From Candidatus Gastranaerophilales bacterium (GTDB lineage Bacteria > Cyanobacteriota > Vampirovibrionia > Gastranaerophilales > Gastranaerophilaceae), in the NCBI GenBank assembly GCA_928722015.1, contig CAKMWI010000007.1, forward strand, positions 186,001 through 250,000: 64,000 nucleotides of DNA, given 5' to 3'. Shown here one piece after another: positions 52,102 to 59,568 of this stretch. The notes under the pieces are model-generated. The model made no database searches and was not told where the DNA came from. It saw only the letters and a list, made by a program, of their open reading frames with translations. The translations under genes and the position numbers were made by a program. Numbering within the stretch: the stretch's first letter is position 1; every line of letters begins with the position of its first letter.

Positions 52102-52147
52102 TTGTGTATGTAAACTCTGTTCAAATTACAACTAAGTTGATAAAAAA

Positions 52148-52172
52148 GAGTGTTCATGTTACACTCTATAAT
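52148..52172 (+). promoter_or_regulatory. promoter -10 with adjoining inverted repeat
   Basis: GAGTGT-TCATGTT-ACACTC (52148-52166) directly abuts TATAAT (52167-52172), a repressor-site position in the promoter spacer. An AAGGGAG and a GGGGG follow downstream. Confidence 0.5.
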
Positions 52173-52246
52173 GAAGGGAGAGACTGGGGGAAAATATAAG
52201 ACATAAAAATTTTAAAGCAATACCATATATAAATTTTTTTCTGGCA

Positions 52247-53044
52247 GTGGTATTATTTCTTGTAATACCTAATACTTTTTGGTGTACTTTTACTACTTCA
52301 ATACTTATTACATTCGCTCTTATTCAGTGGACAGGAATAAATTCTTTAATTGATTCAAAATTTCAATCACTTCCACGTTGGGTTAAAGTTATAATGGTTG
52401 TGATGTTTTTATTTATGTCATGCAGCGATATAAAAGCAAAGTTACCTGAGATGCACTTTGATGATGCTCTTAATGCTGTTGGATTTCACATTGAAATTGA
52501 TAAAAAGTTAACGGGCATTTTTGATAAATATAATATTAAAGATTATGAAGAGATACAGAAGCTATCACTAAATGCCTGTAGTATGGAGAATAGGTTTACT
52601 CTTATTTTAACAAATATCAACAGAGTTGAAGAAACAGATGTAAATACTAGACAAAGAATTAAAAATTTGAAATATCGCAGGAAAAATTTTTTAACTAATA
52701 TTGGTAAAATTCATCAAAGAGAAATAAAAGCTGAATTAAAACAATTAGAAATTACTAATATCCCTGATATAAGAGTCTCACCGGTTCCTCTGCATGCCCC
52801 TTACAAACGGATTATGCTCTGGGCAAATGAGATTGACAAAAATATAAAAGCCCCTAAATGTAGTAAATCATGCGCATTTAACCATATTGATACCTCATCT
52901 ATTAAAATTGTTGAAGAGATTAGTTCTATTCAAAAGACGCAGGACTTAGTAAATCTGCAGCTAACTAAACTGGAAAACGAATTTGATATACTCGAAGATT
53001 TGCAACAGAAAGAAGAAATCAAATTAACTCAAAGAGGATTTTAA
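52247..53044 (+). CDS. membrane-anchored coiled-coil protein with unclear start codon
   Basis: 265 residues from GTG 52247, but this GTG has no SD and sits inside the first membrane segment. The open frame continues back to 52175 and reads as a sensible N terminus (IRHKNFKAIPYINFFLAV), but holds no ATG, GTG or TTG. Near the GGGGG (52186-52190) only ATA 52196 is in frame. Two membrane segments (about 1-27 and 46-60) are followed by a soluble helical part with four Cys (LNACSMENR, APKCSKSCAF) and a C-terminal coiled coil. Unknown function. Confidence 0.6.
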   Translation: MVLFLVIPNTFWCTFTTSILITFALIQWTGINSLIDSKFQSLPRWVKVIMVVMFLFMSCSDIKAKLPEMHFDDALNAVGFHIEIDKKLTGIFDKYNIKDYEEIQKLSLNACSMENRFTLILTNINRVEETDVNTRQRIKNLKYRRKNFLTNIGKIHQREIKAELKQLEITNIPDIRVSPVPLHAPYKRIMLWANEIDKNIKAPKCSKSCAFNHIDTSSIKIVEEISSIQKTQDLVNLQLTKLENEFDILEDLQQKEEIKLTQRGF

Positions 53045-53045
53045 A

Positions 53046-54335
53046 TTATAAATCAAATGTCTCATCATTAACTTCTCTTAAAAAATTTGTCCAGCTGTTG
53101 TAATAATCGGTAAGTGCATAGGTATATCCTACAATAATTGACTTGTACGATTGTTTCATAACAATCAAGGCGGTTATATCGGATTTTCCTGATTCATACG
53201 CTTTTTTGGATATTTCTATAAGCTGCTCTGAACTTACCAGAATTTTAGATTCATAATAATTTAAATTTTCAGCAGAGGTTAGGAATTTGTCATAAGCTGC
53301 AGCTATATCTTTTTCTGCTTTGTTTTTAACCGATTTATAATTTAATTCTGCCTGTTGTAGTTTTAGTGCTGCGTTTTGGATTTCAGGGGAATAGTTATAG
53401 AATAATGGAATATTGACAAGGCTTGCTCCAACATAGCCTCCACTGTTAAATCTCCCGTCATCAGTATGTTTAGGCATTTGATAACCGTATCCTCCACTTA
53501 AAGAGATATCCGGAATACGTTGTCTTGCAACAACTGTAAGATTTTTTTCTGCAACATCAATTTCTTGTTTTGCTATTTGGATATCATATCTGTTTTTAAG
53601 GGCTTCTTCAATAATTATTGAAATAGGTGGAAATTCCGTATCTGGAGCCGGAGTTAACATTTCATCAAAATTGTTCTCTTCTGAGAAAATTTTATCCATG
53701 CTATCGTAAGTTATGTTATTAGGATCATTGATTATTTTGTTAAAATCCGAAAGAGCACTTTTTACATTAACTTTTGCGGTATTAACCTGAGTTATCATTT
53801 GGTTTAGTGCAATTTCAGCTTGAATTACATCTATTTCCGGTACTTTGTTTGATTTGACACGTTTTTGAGCAATTGATAAAAGTTCTTCTTGTAATAACTT
53901 TTGTTGTTCAAGAGTATATAAGATGGATTTTGCAGCAACAAGATTTATATATGCTTCTCTAACATCCATTTTTAAATCGAATTTTGTATAGCCTACATTT
54001 TTTTCTACAAGTTTAAAGTTAGATTGTGCCAAATTCTTCCGGGCTTTTCTTTTTGCAATTTCAACAGTTTCACTCAAACCTATTTGGCGTGGTTCTGTCC
54101 AGCCGGATGCTCCAAAATTATAAAAAACGTCAAAAGATGGGTTTTGAAGTCTGTTAGCGGACTTTATATTATTTTTTGCAATATTTATATTCAGCTGGGC
54201 TGCTTGAAGGTCAATGTTGTTTTTTAAAGCTGCATCAATGGCCTCTTGAAGATAGACTTTTTTTACATCTTCAATTCCGCAAGATGCTGTCTGAATAAAT
54301 ATGCACAGTAGCAAACCCAGAATAAACTTTTTCAT
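53046..54335 (-). CDS. TolC-family outer-membrane efflux protein
   Basis: 429 residues. Signal peptide (MKKFILGLLLCIFIQTASC) with a Cys at the cleavage region, so it may be a lipoprotein as in OprM-like members. Two internal repeats of the OEP domain follow (LQEAIDAALKNNIDLQAAQLN; IIEEALKNRYDIQIAKQE) with helical-barrel and strand segments (NPSFDVFYNFG; IPDISLSGGYGYQMP). Outer-membrane exit duct; evidence that the cell is diderm. No inner-membrane pump gene is adjacent. It is convergent with the membrane coiled-coil gene, 1 bp between stops. Confidence 0.9.
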   Translation of the reverse strand: MKKFILGLLLCIFIQTASCGIEDVKKVYLQEAIDAALKNNIDLQAAQLNINIAKNNIKSANRLQNPSFDVFYNFGASGWTEPRQIGLSETVEIAKRKARKNLAQSNFKLVEKNVGYTKFDLKMDVREAYINLVAAKSILYTLEQQKLLQEELLSIAQKRVKSNKVPEIDVIQAEIALNQMITQVNTAKVNVKSALSDFNKIINDPNNITYDSMDKIFSEENNFDEMLTPAPDTEFPPISIIIEEALKNRYDIQIAKQEIDVAEKNLTVVARQRIPDISLSGGYGYQMPKHTDDGRFNSGGYVGASLVNIPLFYNYSPEIQNAALKLQQAELNYKSVKNKAEKDIAAAYDKFLTSAENLNYYESKILVSSEQLIEISKKAYESGKSDITALIVMKQSYKSIIVGYTYALTDYYNSWTNFLREVNDETFDL

Positions 54336-54380
54336 ATAATGTTGATTATATCATAAAATTCATAATCATATATTTAGATG

Positions 54381-54409
54381 TAAACATCCTTGTATATATA
54401 AATTATAAT
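54381..54409 (+). promoter_or_regulatory. promoter with leaderless spacing
   Basis: TAAACA (54381-54386), 17 bp, TATAAT (54404-54409), ACGCTT, ATG. There is no SD. Confidence 0.5.
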
Positions 54410-54415
54410 ACGCTT

Positions 54416-55123
54416 ATGAATAAATTTTTTAAAGATTTGAAGTATCTTTTTTTATCTATACAGGAAAAGCAGCTTCAAAAAAAACTAAAAAAAACTACAA
54501 AAAGAAGTTTTACTAACAAGACATCGAAAATAATATTTGGTTCTGCTGCTGATGTTACCCTAAATACGGAAACGCTAAGATTGATAGAGCTTGTTAAAAG
54601 TAATGTTAAAGCAATTGTAAAAAAAGTTAATTGTAATCCTGAAGAGCTTTTAAATTATGTAAAAGCTGCTAATACTCCTGTTTATAAAATTAAAAATGCA
54701 GATAAGCTCCTTGCATTTATTCATGAAGAAGAAGGTCTTATATATGAACAAGAAGGCTTTAATGCCTTTTATCTTTCGCTAATAACATCTCAAGGAATAA
54801 AATTTAGGACAAAACCGATGTTCGTACTAAGAGAGGGTGAAATTGATAAGTATTATATGCTTCACCATTTTTACAGATGGTTTTCTTTAAAATCAGATTT
54901 GCCTGGTTTTGAATACCAAGTACAAAAAAAATTTAAACAATATTTGTTGGATAATTCTGAACAAGCTATTAATAAATTTACAATGGAGGATATTATTTCT
55001 CTGAAGGAAGCAATAGCAAGAGATCAGGAAGCTACGGAATTTGTTCTAAATTATACGAAAGAAGTTGATGGTTCCAAAAATGTGTTAACTAAAATTAAAA
55101 ATTCCGGGGGAGCCGATATTTAA
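54416..55123 (+). CDS. protein of unknown function
   Basis: 235 residues. Basic N terminus (FLSIQEKQLQKKLKKTTKR), then mixed alpha/beta sequence (LLAFIHEEEGLIYEQEGFNAFYLSLI, FRTKPMFVLREGEIDKYYMLHHFYRWF) and a helical end. It has no signal or membrane segment, hence cytoplasmic. Probably translated from a leaderless message. Divergent from tolC. No family is recognised. Confidence 0.6.
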   Translation: MNKFFKDLKYLFLSIQEKQLQKKLKKTTKRSFTNKTSKIIFGSAADVTLNTETLRLIELVKSNVKAIVKKVNCNPEELLNYVKAANTPVYKIKNADKLLAFIHEEEGLIYEQEGFNAFYLSLITSQGIKFRTKPMFVLREGEIDKYYMLHHFYRWFSLKSDLPGFEYQVQKKFKQYLLDNSEQAINKFTMEDIISLKEAIARDQEATEFVLNYTKEVDGSKNVLTKIKNSGGADI

Positions 55124-55159
55124 ATAAAATGCAATTATAATTGTATTATTAGTAGAAAA

Positions 55160-55174
55160 TGAAAATAATTACCA
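55160..55174. promoter_or_regulatory. PerR/Fur-type operator upstream of rubrerythrin
   Basis: TGAAAATAATTACCA, identical at 13 of 15 positions to the perR-promoter site (TGATAATAGTTACCA), including the shared TTACCA end. It lies 1 bp upstream of the -35. Confidence 0.65.
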
Positions 55175-55175
55175 C

Positions 55176-55204
55176 TTTACAAAATTGATTTTGACTGCTA
55201 TAAT
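55176..55204 (+). promoter_or_regulatory. rubrerythrin promoter
   Basis: TTTACA (55176-55181), 17 bp, TATAAT (55199-55204). Confidence 0.85.
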
Positions 55205-55225
55205 TAGCATGTAAGAAATAAGGAA

Positions 55226-55252
55226 ATGTTTATGAAAAAGAAAGGTGGTTAG
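55226..55252 (+). CDS. possible 8-codon upstream ORF
   Basis: MFMKKKGG then TAG, behind AAGGAA. Its last codons contain the SD (AAAGGTGG) of rubrerythrin, and it stops 3 bp before that ATG, so ribosomes reading it could modulate rubrerythrin translation. It could equally be chance. Confidence 0.25.
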   Translation: MFMKKKGG

Positions 55253-55255
55253 ATT

Positions 55256-55792
55256 ATGAAATATGTATGTACAGTTTGTGGTTGGTCTACCGAAGCGGAT
55301 AAAGCCCCAGAAAAATGCCCTCTTTGCGGTGCTACAACATTTAAAGAAATTGGTGGCGGTGAAAAAGTATACGCTTGTGAACATAATGTAGGCGACGGCG
55401 TTGTTGAAGATAAAGAAGTAATGGAAGGTTTAAGAGCTCATTTCAATGGCGAATGTACTGAAGTCGGGATGTATCTTGCAATGGCAAGAGTTGCTGAAAG
55501 AGAAGGTTATCCTGAAGTAGCAGAAGCTTATAAAAGATATGCGTTTGAAGAAGCTGAGCATGCTGCAAAATTCGCAGAATTATTGGGCGAAGTTGTTACT
55601 AATTCAACTAAGAAAAATCTTGAACTAAGAGCTGAAGCTGAACACGGTGCTTGTGAAGGTAAACTTGCAATTGCTAAAAGAGCAAAAGAGTTAGGTTATG
55701 ATGCAATTCATGATACTGTACACGAAATGGCTAAAGATGAAGCTCGTCATGGCAAAGGTTTTGATGGGTTATTAAAAAGATATTTTAGCTAG
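55256..55792 (+). CDS. reverse rubrerythrin
   Basis: 178 residues. The rubredoxin-like iron site comes first (MKYVCTVCGWSTEADKAPEKCPLCG), then the four-helix ferritin-like di-iron domain with E-x-E/EExEH residues (HFNGECTEVGMYL, AFEEAEHAAKF, EAEHGACEGK, AKDEARHGKGF). This order is reversed relative to classical rubrerythrin and is typical of clostridial oxygen/peroxide-induced reductases. NADH-peroxidase terminal component, with rubredoxin as partner. A PerR-like site sits at its promoter. Confidence 0.95.
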   Translation: MKYVCTVCGWSTEADKAPEKCPLCGATTFKEIGGGEKVYACEHNVGDGVVEDKEVMEGLRAHFNGECTEVGMYLAMARVAEREGYPEVAEAYKRYAFEEAEHAAKFAELLGEVVTNSTKKNLELRAEAEHGACEGKLAIAKRAKELGYDAIHDTVHEMAKDEARHGKGFDGLLKRYFS

Positions 55793-55817
55793 GGTCAAAG
55801 TTTAATTATAGATTTGA

Positions 55818-55853
55818 AAGGCGAATCTTGGAGTTTTGAACAGGATTCGCCTT
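55818..55853 (+). terminator. terminator after rubrerythrin
   Basis: AAGGCGAATC (55818-55827) pairs with GATTCGCCTT (55844-55853), 16-nt loop, AT-rich tail. Confidence 0.78.
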
Positions 55854-55862
55854 CATTATATT

Positions 55863-55891
55863 TTGAAAATAGCTTGGGTTTAGGGTACAAT
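55863..55891 (+). promoter_or_regulatory. promoter with leaderless spacing (best example)
   Basis: TTGAAA (55863-55868), 17 bp, TACAAT (55886-55891), TAGAAT, ATG 55898. There is no SD. Confidence 0.75.
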
Positions 55892-55897
55892 TAGAAT

Positions 55898-56200
55898 ATG
55901 AAAAAAATCTATATTATAATACTATTTATGTTGGCGGGTAAGTTACCTGTACATGCAAATGTTTGTACTGATTATATTTCCCAGAATTTATCAGCGGAGT
56001 ATAAAAAGAGTATACATGTTGAACAAAAGAGTGAGTACATAGATAAATATGAAGATTATTTAGGTAAAGTTTTTATATCTTCAATAGTATATGGGGATGC
56101 AAAGCTAGAAGGTTTACATCGCAGAGGTAAAAATATAAAATATATATGTCTGATGGAAGATTATTCAAAACCTGTTTGGGGATATGTAATTCAAAAGTAA
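55898..56200 (+). CDS. small secreted protein (100 aa)
   Basis: Signal peptide MKKIYIIILFMLAGKLPVHA, mature part about 80 residues with two Cys (NVCTDYISQ; KYICLMEDY) that could pair. The end (VWGYVIQK) looks like a final strand. Its own leaderless promoter precedes it. It lies just before the vWA operon, which has a separate leaderless start. Unknown function. Confidence 0.6.
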   Translation: MKKIYIIILFMLAGKLPVHANVCTDYISQNLSAEYKKSIHVEQKSEYIDKYEDYLGKVFISSIVYGDAKLEGLHRRGKNIKYICLMEDYSKPVWGYVIQK

Positions 56201-56253
56201 AATAATTAGGTATTCAATACATCATATATATGATTACCATTTTTTTTATTTTA

Positions 56254-56262
56254 TGGTATTTT
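56254..56262 (+). promoter_or_regulatory. extended -10 of the vWA operon, leaderless arrangement
   Basis: TGG-TATTTT (56254-56262), TATATT, ATG 56269. There is no SD and a weak TTACCA at -35. Confidence 0.5.
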
Positions 56263-56268
56263 TATATT

Positions 56269-56934
56269 ATGAATAACACGATAAAAATTATACTGTTTTC
56301 AATAGTATTTATAATAATAATAGGTTTATCTATTTTTGGTTTATCACAGCTCAAAGTTGATGATTTTCATAAAGCGGGAGTTGTTTTTGTAGTTGATGCG
56401 TCAGCTTCAAATCAAAAGAGATTACCTGCACAAAAAATGATTATTCGTCAACTTTGTTCAATGTTGGATCCAGAGGATCATATAAAAATGCTTAGAGTTT
56501 CTGAAGATGCATATTTAATTTTTGAAGGGTCTCCACAATCAAGTGCAGAAGTAAGAAAATCTATGGAACAATTTACCCAACTTGATTCTAAGGAATTTGG
56601 AACTGCTTATGGTTTATCCTTAAAGAAGGCTTTCAATCATGCTCTAAATTTGAAAAAAGAAGGATATATTCCTGCCGTTGTTGTTATTGGTGATTTAGAA
56701 AATGAAGGAAGTGTGGATAAGCAAATTAATTGGGATACTTTGCCAGATGAAGTTGCACAGGTGAAAAATCAAACAGGAGATTTTACAATGATGTTTCTTT
56801 TTGCTGACCCTGAAAAGCTTGATCTTGTAAAAGAAAAGTTGACACCGGTATTGGGTGAAAGGAATTTAATTATAGGAACGGAAGTAGCTTCGAATAAAGC
56901 TCTTCGGAAATTTTTATCCGCAATAGGAAGATAA
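56269..56934 (+). CDS. membrane-anchored von Willebrand factor A-like protein
   Basis: 221 residues from ATG 56269; an upstream in-frame start at 56230 would place the -10 inside the gene. One N-terminal membrane helix (about 5-27), then a vWA-type domain: VVFVVDASASNQ is a MIDAS D-x-S-x-S, GTAYGLSL offers the MIDAS Thr, and VVVIGDLENEG the Asp. The domain should lie outside the inner membrane. First of three same-strand genes (vWA, FHA-like, TonB-like). Confidence 0.75.
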   Translation: MNNTIKIILFSIVFIIIIGLSIFGLSQLKVDDFHKAGVVFVVDASASNQKRLPAQKMIIRQLCSMLDPEDHIKMLRVSEDAYLIFEGSPQSSAEVRKSMEQFTQLDSKEFGTAYGLSLKKAFNHALNLKKEGYIPAVVVIGDLENEGSVDKQINWDTLPDEVAQVKNQTGDFTMMFLFADPEKLDLVKEKLTPVLGERNLIIGTEVASNKALRKFLSAIGR

Positions 56935-56963
56935 GTTCGCAAGCTTACGGGAGAACTTCAGGC

Positions 56964-58580
56964 ATGAAAGTTAGAATCAAATATTTAGATAAGATACAAG
57001 AATTTTCAAACAAATCAACTATCGTTATCGGAAATAATGATAGTTGTGATTTTATTGTAGAAGATATAAATAACGGTGCAATTATAAAACTTGTTTATAC
57101 TCAAAAATATAATAATTATGTTTTGATTAATTCGACTAATACTAAGGAAGCACTATTTAATAATAAAGTTTTTTCAAAAGTTCTTGTTCCTGCGAATTTT
57201 ACGGTAAATGTCGGCGATATTCCGGATTCTATAACAATACAGGTTGAAAGTGCTCCGCAGGCAGTTCAGATTCAAAATAGTACTAATAATGCAATTTCAT
57301 CAAAGCCAGTTCAACCTGTAAAAACAGTTGAACGAAATAAATCAATACAAACGTCAACAAAAAATACTGCCAATGAGGCTTTTAATAATGATATTGAAAC
57401 TCACAGAATTGCAATTATTAAAGAAATCGGTTATAAAATAGTAGCGTTAAAAGATGCGGTAAAATCAACAAATATAACTTCATTTATACTTAATGCAGCT
57501 ATGGTAATTCTTTCTATAGTATGTTCTTTTGGTATAACAAATTTTTTATTGGGGTTGAAAGTTGATACTTCATCTTCAGTATTAAATCTTACAACAAATG
57601 TCGGTTTTCTTGTTTGTATTTCCGGTATTGTAGCGGCAATAGCTCTTATTTTAAAATTTGGTGTATATTCTCTTATGGATTTTAATCAAACTAAGAGACT
57701 TGGAGATTCTGATATTGCACAAAAGTGTATTATTTTTGTTGCTGTTGTATTTATGTTTATAGTTTATGTAATTAATTTATTCTATTACAAGGATATACCA
57801 GGGTTTTTAGCTGCATCATTTTTTATTTCATTGCTTTTTGTAGGAGCTTTGACTACTGTATCTATTGCAGGCGGATATTTCAAATTTCAATTAAAGAATT
57901 ATCAATATGAATTAACAAATTGTGAATATCGAGAAGATTTTGAGTCTGTAATGAAAAGTTACAGAACATTAATTGGTAATTTTATTAATAAATTAAGTGA
58001 AAATAGAATTAATAGTGTAAAAGGAAGTCTTGTTAATTGCCAGTTAAGAATGATAATAGAGGTTTTTGTAGGGTTATTAACAGCGCCTTTTCTGGCTTAT
58101 GGTGTGTCTAATACCTTAGCCGGATGTTTCCCTGAAGCTGCAAACTGGGTGAGAATTTCAGGATTAAGATTTAGTCCTATATTTCTTGTTCTTGCAACAT
58201 TTTTAATTATCTTTGCATTTTTCTCATTTGTAAGGGCATTTACTATTGCAAAGCAAATTAAAGGCTCAGAAATTATAAAAATGGATGGATTCCATGATTA
58301 TAACAGTCATGGTGTAACTATTCTGGGTATTGATTCTATGAGAAGTCTTAATAGAGAAAAAAATGTTGTTATGTTTATAGCATGCTTTATTATTTTAATA
58401 GAGTTTACAATGAATGTGTCGTACTTTATCACAGAAATTGGTGGTGATATTCAGGGGATGTTTCTGAGTTTTGTAACTGCACTTGTTCCAACGGCACTGT
58501 TAATTGCAGAAACTCATCTTTTGAGTTCTACTATGTATAAAATAAATAATTATAATGAGTTATTAGCTCTTCTGGATTAG
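56964..58580 (+). CDS. FHA-like domain fused to an eight-helix membrane protein
   Basis: 538 residues. The N-terminal about 95 residues are a beta-rich domain with STIVIGNNDSCDFIVED, an FHA-like pattern missing the usual Arg and S-x-x-H phosphothreonine-binding residues. After a Gln/Asn/Lys linker there are about eight membrane helices, with a soluble helical loop in the middle (about 315-365). GGAG precedes the ATG. It is 29 bp after the vWA gene and 4 bp before the TonB-like gene. I do not know this architecture. Confidence 0.65.
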   Translation: MKVRIKYLDKIQEFSNKSTIVIGNNDSCDFIVEDINNGAIIKLVYTQKYNNYVLINSTNTKEALFNNKVFSKVLVPANFTVNVGDIPDSITIQVESAPQAVQIQNSTNNAISSKPVQPVKTVERNKSIQTSTKNTANEAFNNDIETHRIAIIKEIGYKIVALKDAVKSTNITSFILNAAMVILSIVCSFGITNFLLGLKVDTSSSVLNLTTNVGFLVCISGIVAAIALILKFGVYSLMDFNQTKRLGDSDIAQKCIIFVAVVFMFIVYVINLFYYKDIPGFLAASFFISLLFVGALTTVSIAGGYFKFQLKNYQYELTNCEYREDFESVMKSYRTLIGNFINKLSENRINSVKGSLVNCQLRMIIEVFVGLLTAPFLAYGVSNTLAGCFPEAANWVRISGLRFSPIFLVLATFLIIFAFFSFVRAFTIAKQIKGSEIIKMDGFHDYNSHGVTILGIDSMRSLNREKNVVMFIACFIILIEFTMNVSYFITEIGGDIQGMFLSFVTALVPTALLIAETHLLSSTMYKINNYNELLALLD

Positions 58581-58584
58581 AAAA

Positions 58585-59448
58585 ATGCAAAAAGGCTTGA
58601 TAACAATTGGAATACTGATTTTTGTTCTGGTAACAGTTTTTGTATTAGCAGTGGATGATTCTTCGCCAAGAAAAAAAGTTCAGTTTACAAATCAAAATCT
58701 TGTTATTAATAACGAAAATACTGAAATAAAAACTGAAGATTTAAATATTGATCTTAGTCAGGCAAATATTCAGAATAAACAGCTCCAATCGTCTAATAAA
58801 AATATTAATCTTCAGTCTAATGATTTAAAATTTAATAATACAAATACTGCAAACCAAAATATTGCTCTGAATAATACTAATAACATTTCCCGGTCAAATA
58901 ATGATTTTCACAATAGGGATATAGATTTTTCTAATGAAGATGTGGGCAGTTATCAAGATACAAAACTTGATAAGCAGATTTCTGATTACGAAAAACAAAA
59001 GAGCAGATTAAAAAATATAGAAAACAGTCTTAAAGACAATCGTATTAAAAATCAAAGAACTGAGACTCAGAACAGATATATGGTGAAGAATATTGATTGG
59101 AGTACATGGAAGAGTAATTTTGTTAACGAAATTATTGATGGGAGTATGTCTATAAAATCTTTAGATACATATCCAGAGGGTTCTTGGTTCTATTATTCGT
59201 TTAATGTTGATAAAGATGGTTCTATATCCGATATAAAAGTTTCATCATTGCAAATCAGCGCAGAGGATAGAAAAAGTATTGCAAATCTTATTAAGAGTTA
59301 TCAATATAAAGACATCACGGTATTTCCTGCAAATAGCAAAAGAAGCAGGGCTAAAGTTGATGCGATTGTAATGCTGGGTTCTTCAGAAAAAAAAGCCCGT
59401 CCGTCTGACTTTAATGATACAGAGAGAATAAAAATAAAGCTTCCTTAA
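58585..59448 (+). CDS. TonB-like protein with Asn-rich linker
   Basis: 287 residues. N-terminal membrane helix (LITIGILIFVLVTVFVLAV), an about 100-residue Asn-rich spacer with a loose repeat of N-x-x-[LI], a short coiled coil, and a C-terminal domain about 165-275. That domain (WSTWKSNFVNEI, SWFYYSFNVDKDGSISDIKV, ITVFPANSKRSRAKV) is the TonB-C pattern. It could span the periplasm and transmit force or contact an outer-membrane partner. No ExbBD genes are adjacent; the preceding eight-helix protein may fill that role (inference). Confidence 0.7.
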   Translation: MQKGLITIGILIFVLVTVFVLAVDDSSPRKKVQFTNQNLVINNENTEIKTEDLNIDLSQANIQNKQLQSSNKNINLQSNDLKFNNTNTANQNIALNNTNNISRSNNDFHNRDIDFSNEDVGSYQDTKLDKQISDYEKQKSRLKNIENSLKDNRIKNQRTETQNRYMVKNIDWSTWKSNFVNEIIDGSMSIKSLDTYPEGSWFYYSFNVDKDGSISDIKVSSLQISAEDRKSIANLIKSYQYKDITVFPANSKRSRAKVDAIVMLGSSEKKARPSDFNDTERIKIKLP

Positions 59449-59568
59449 TATACTTAATCCTGTAAGATTTTTATAATTATCCAAAATACTTTACACTTCT
59501 TAATTGTATTTTTTTATTTAAAATGATAACATTTTTATTGGAAATTTAACTTAGAGGGATATATAACT

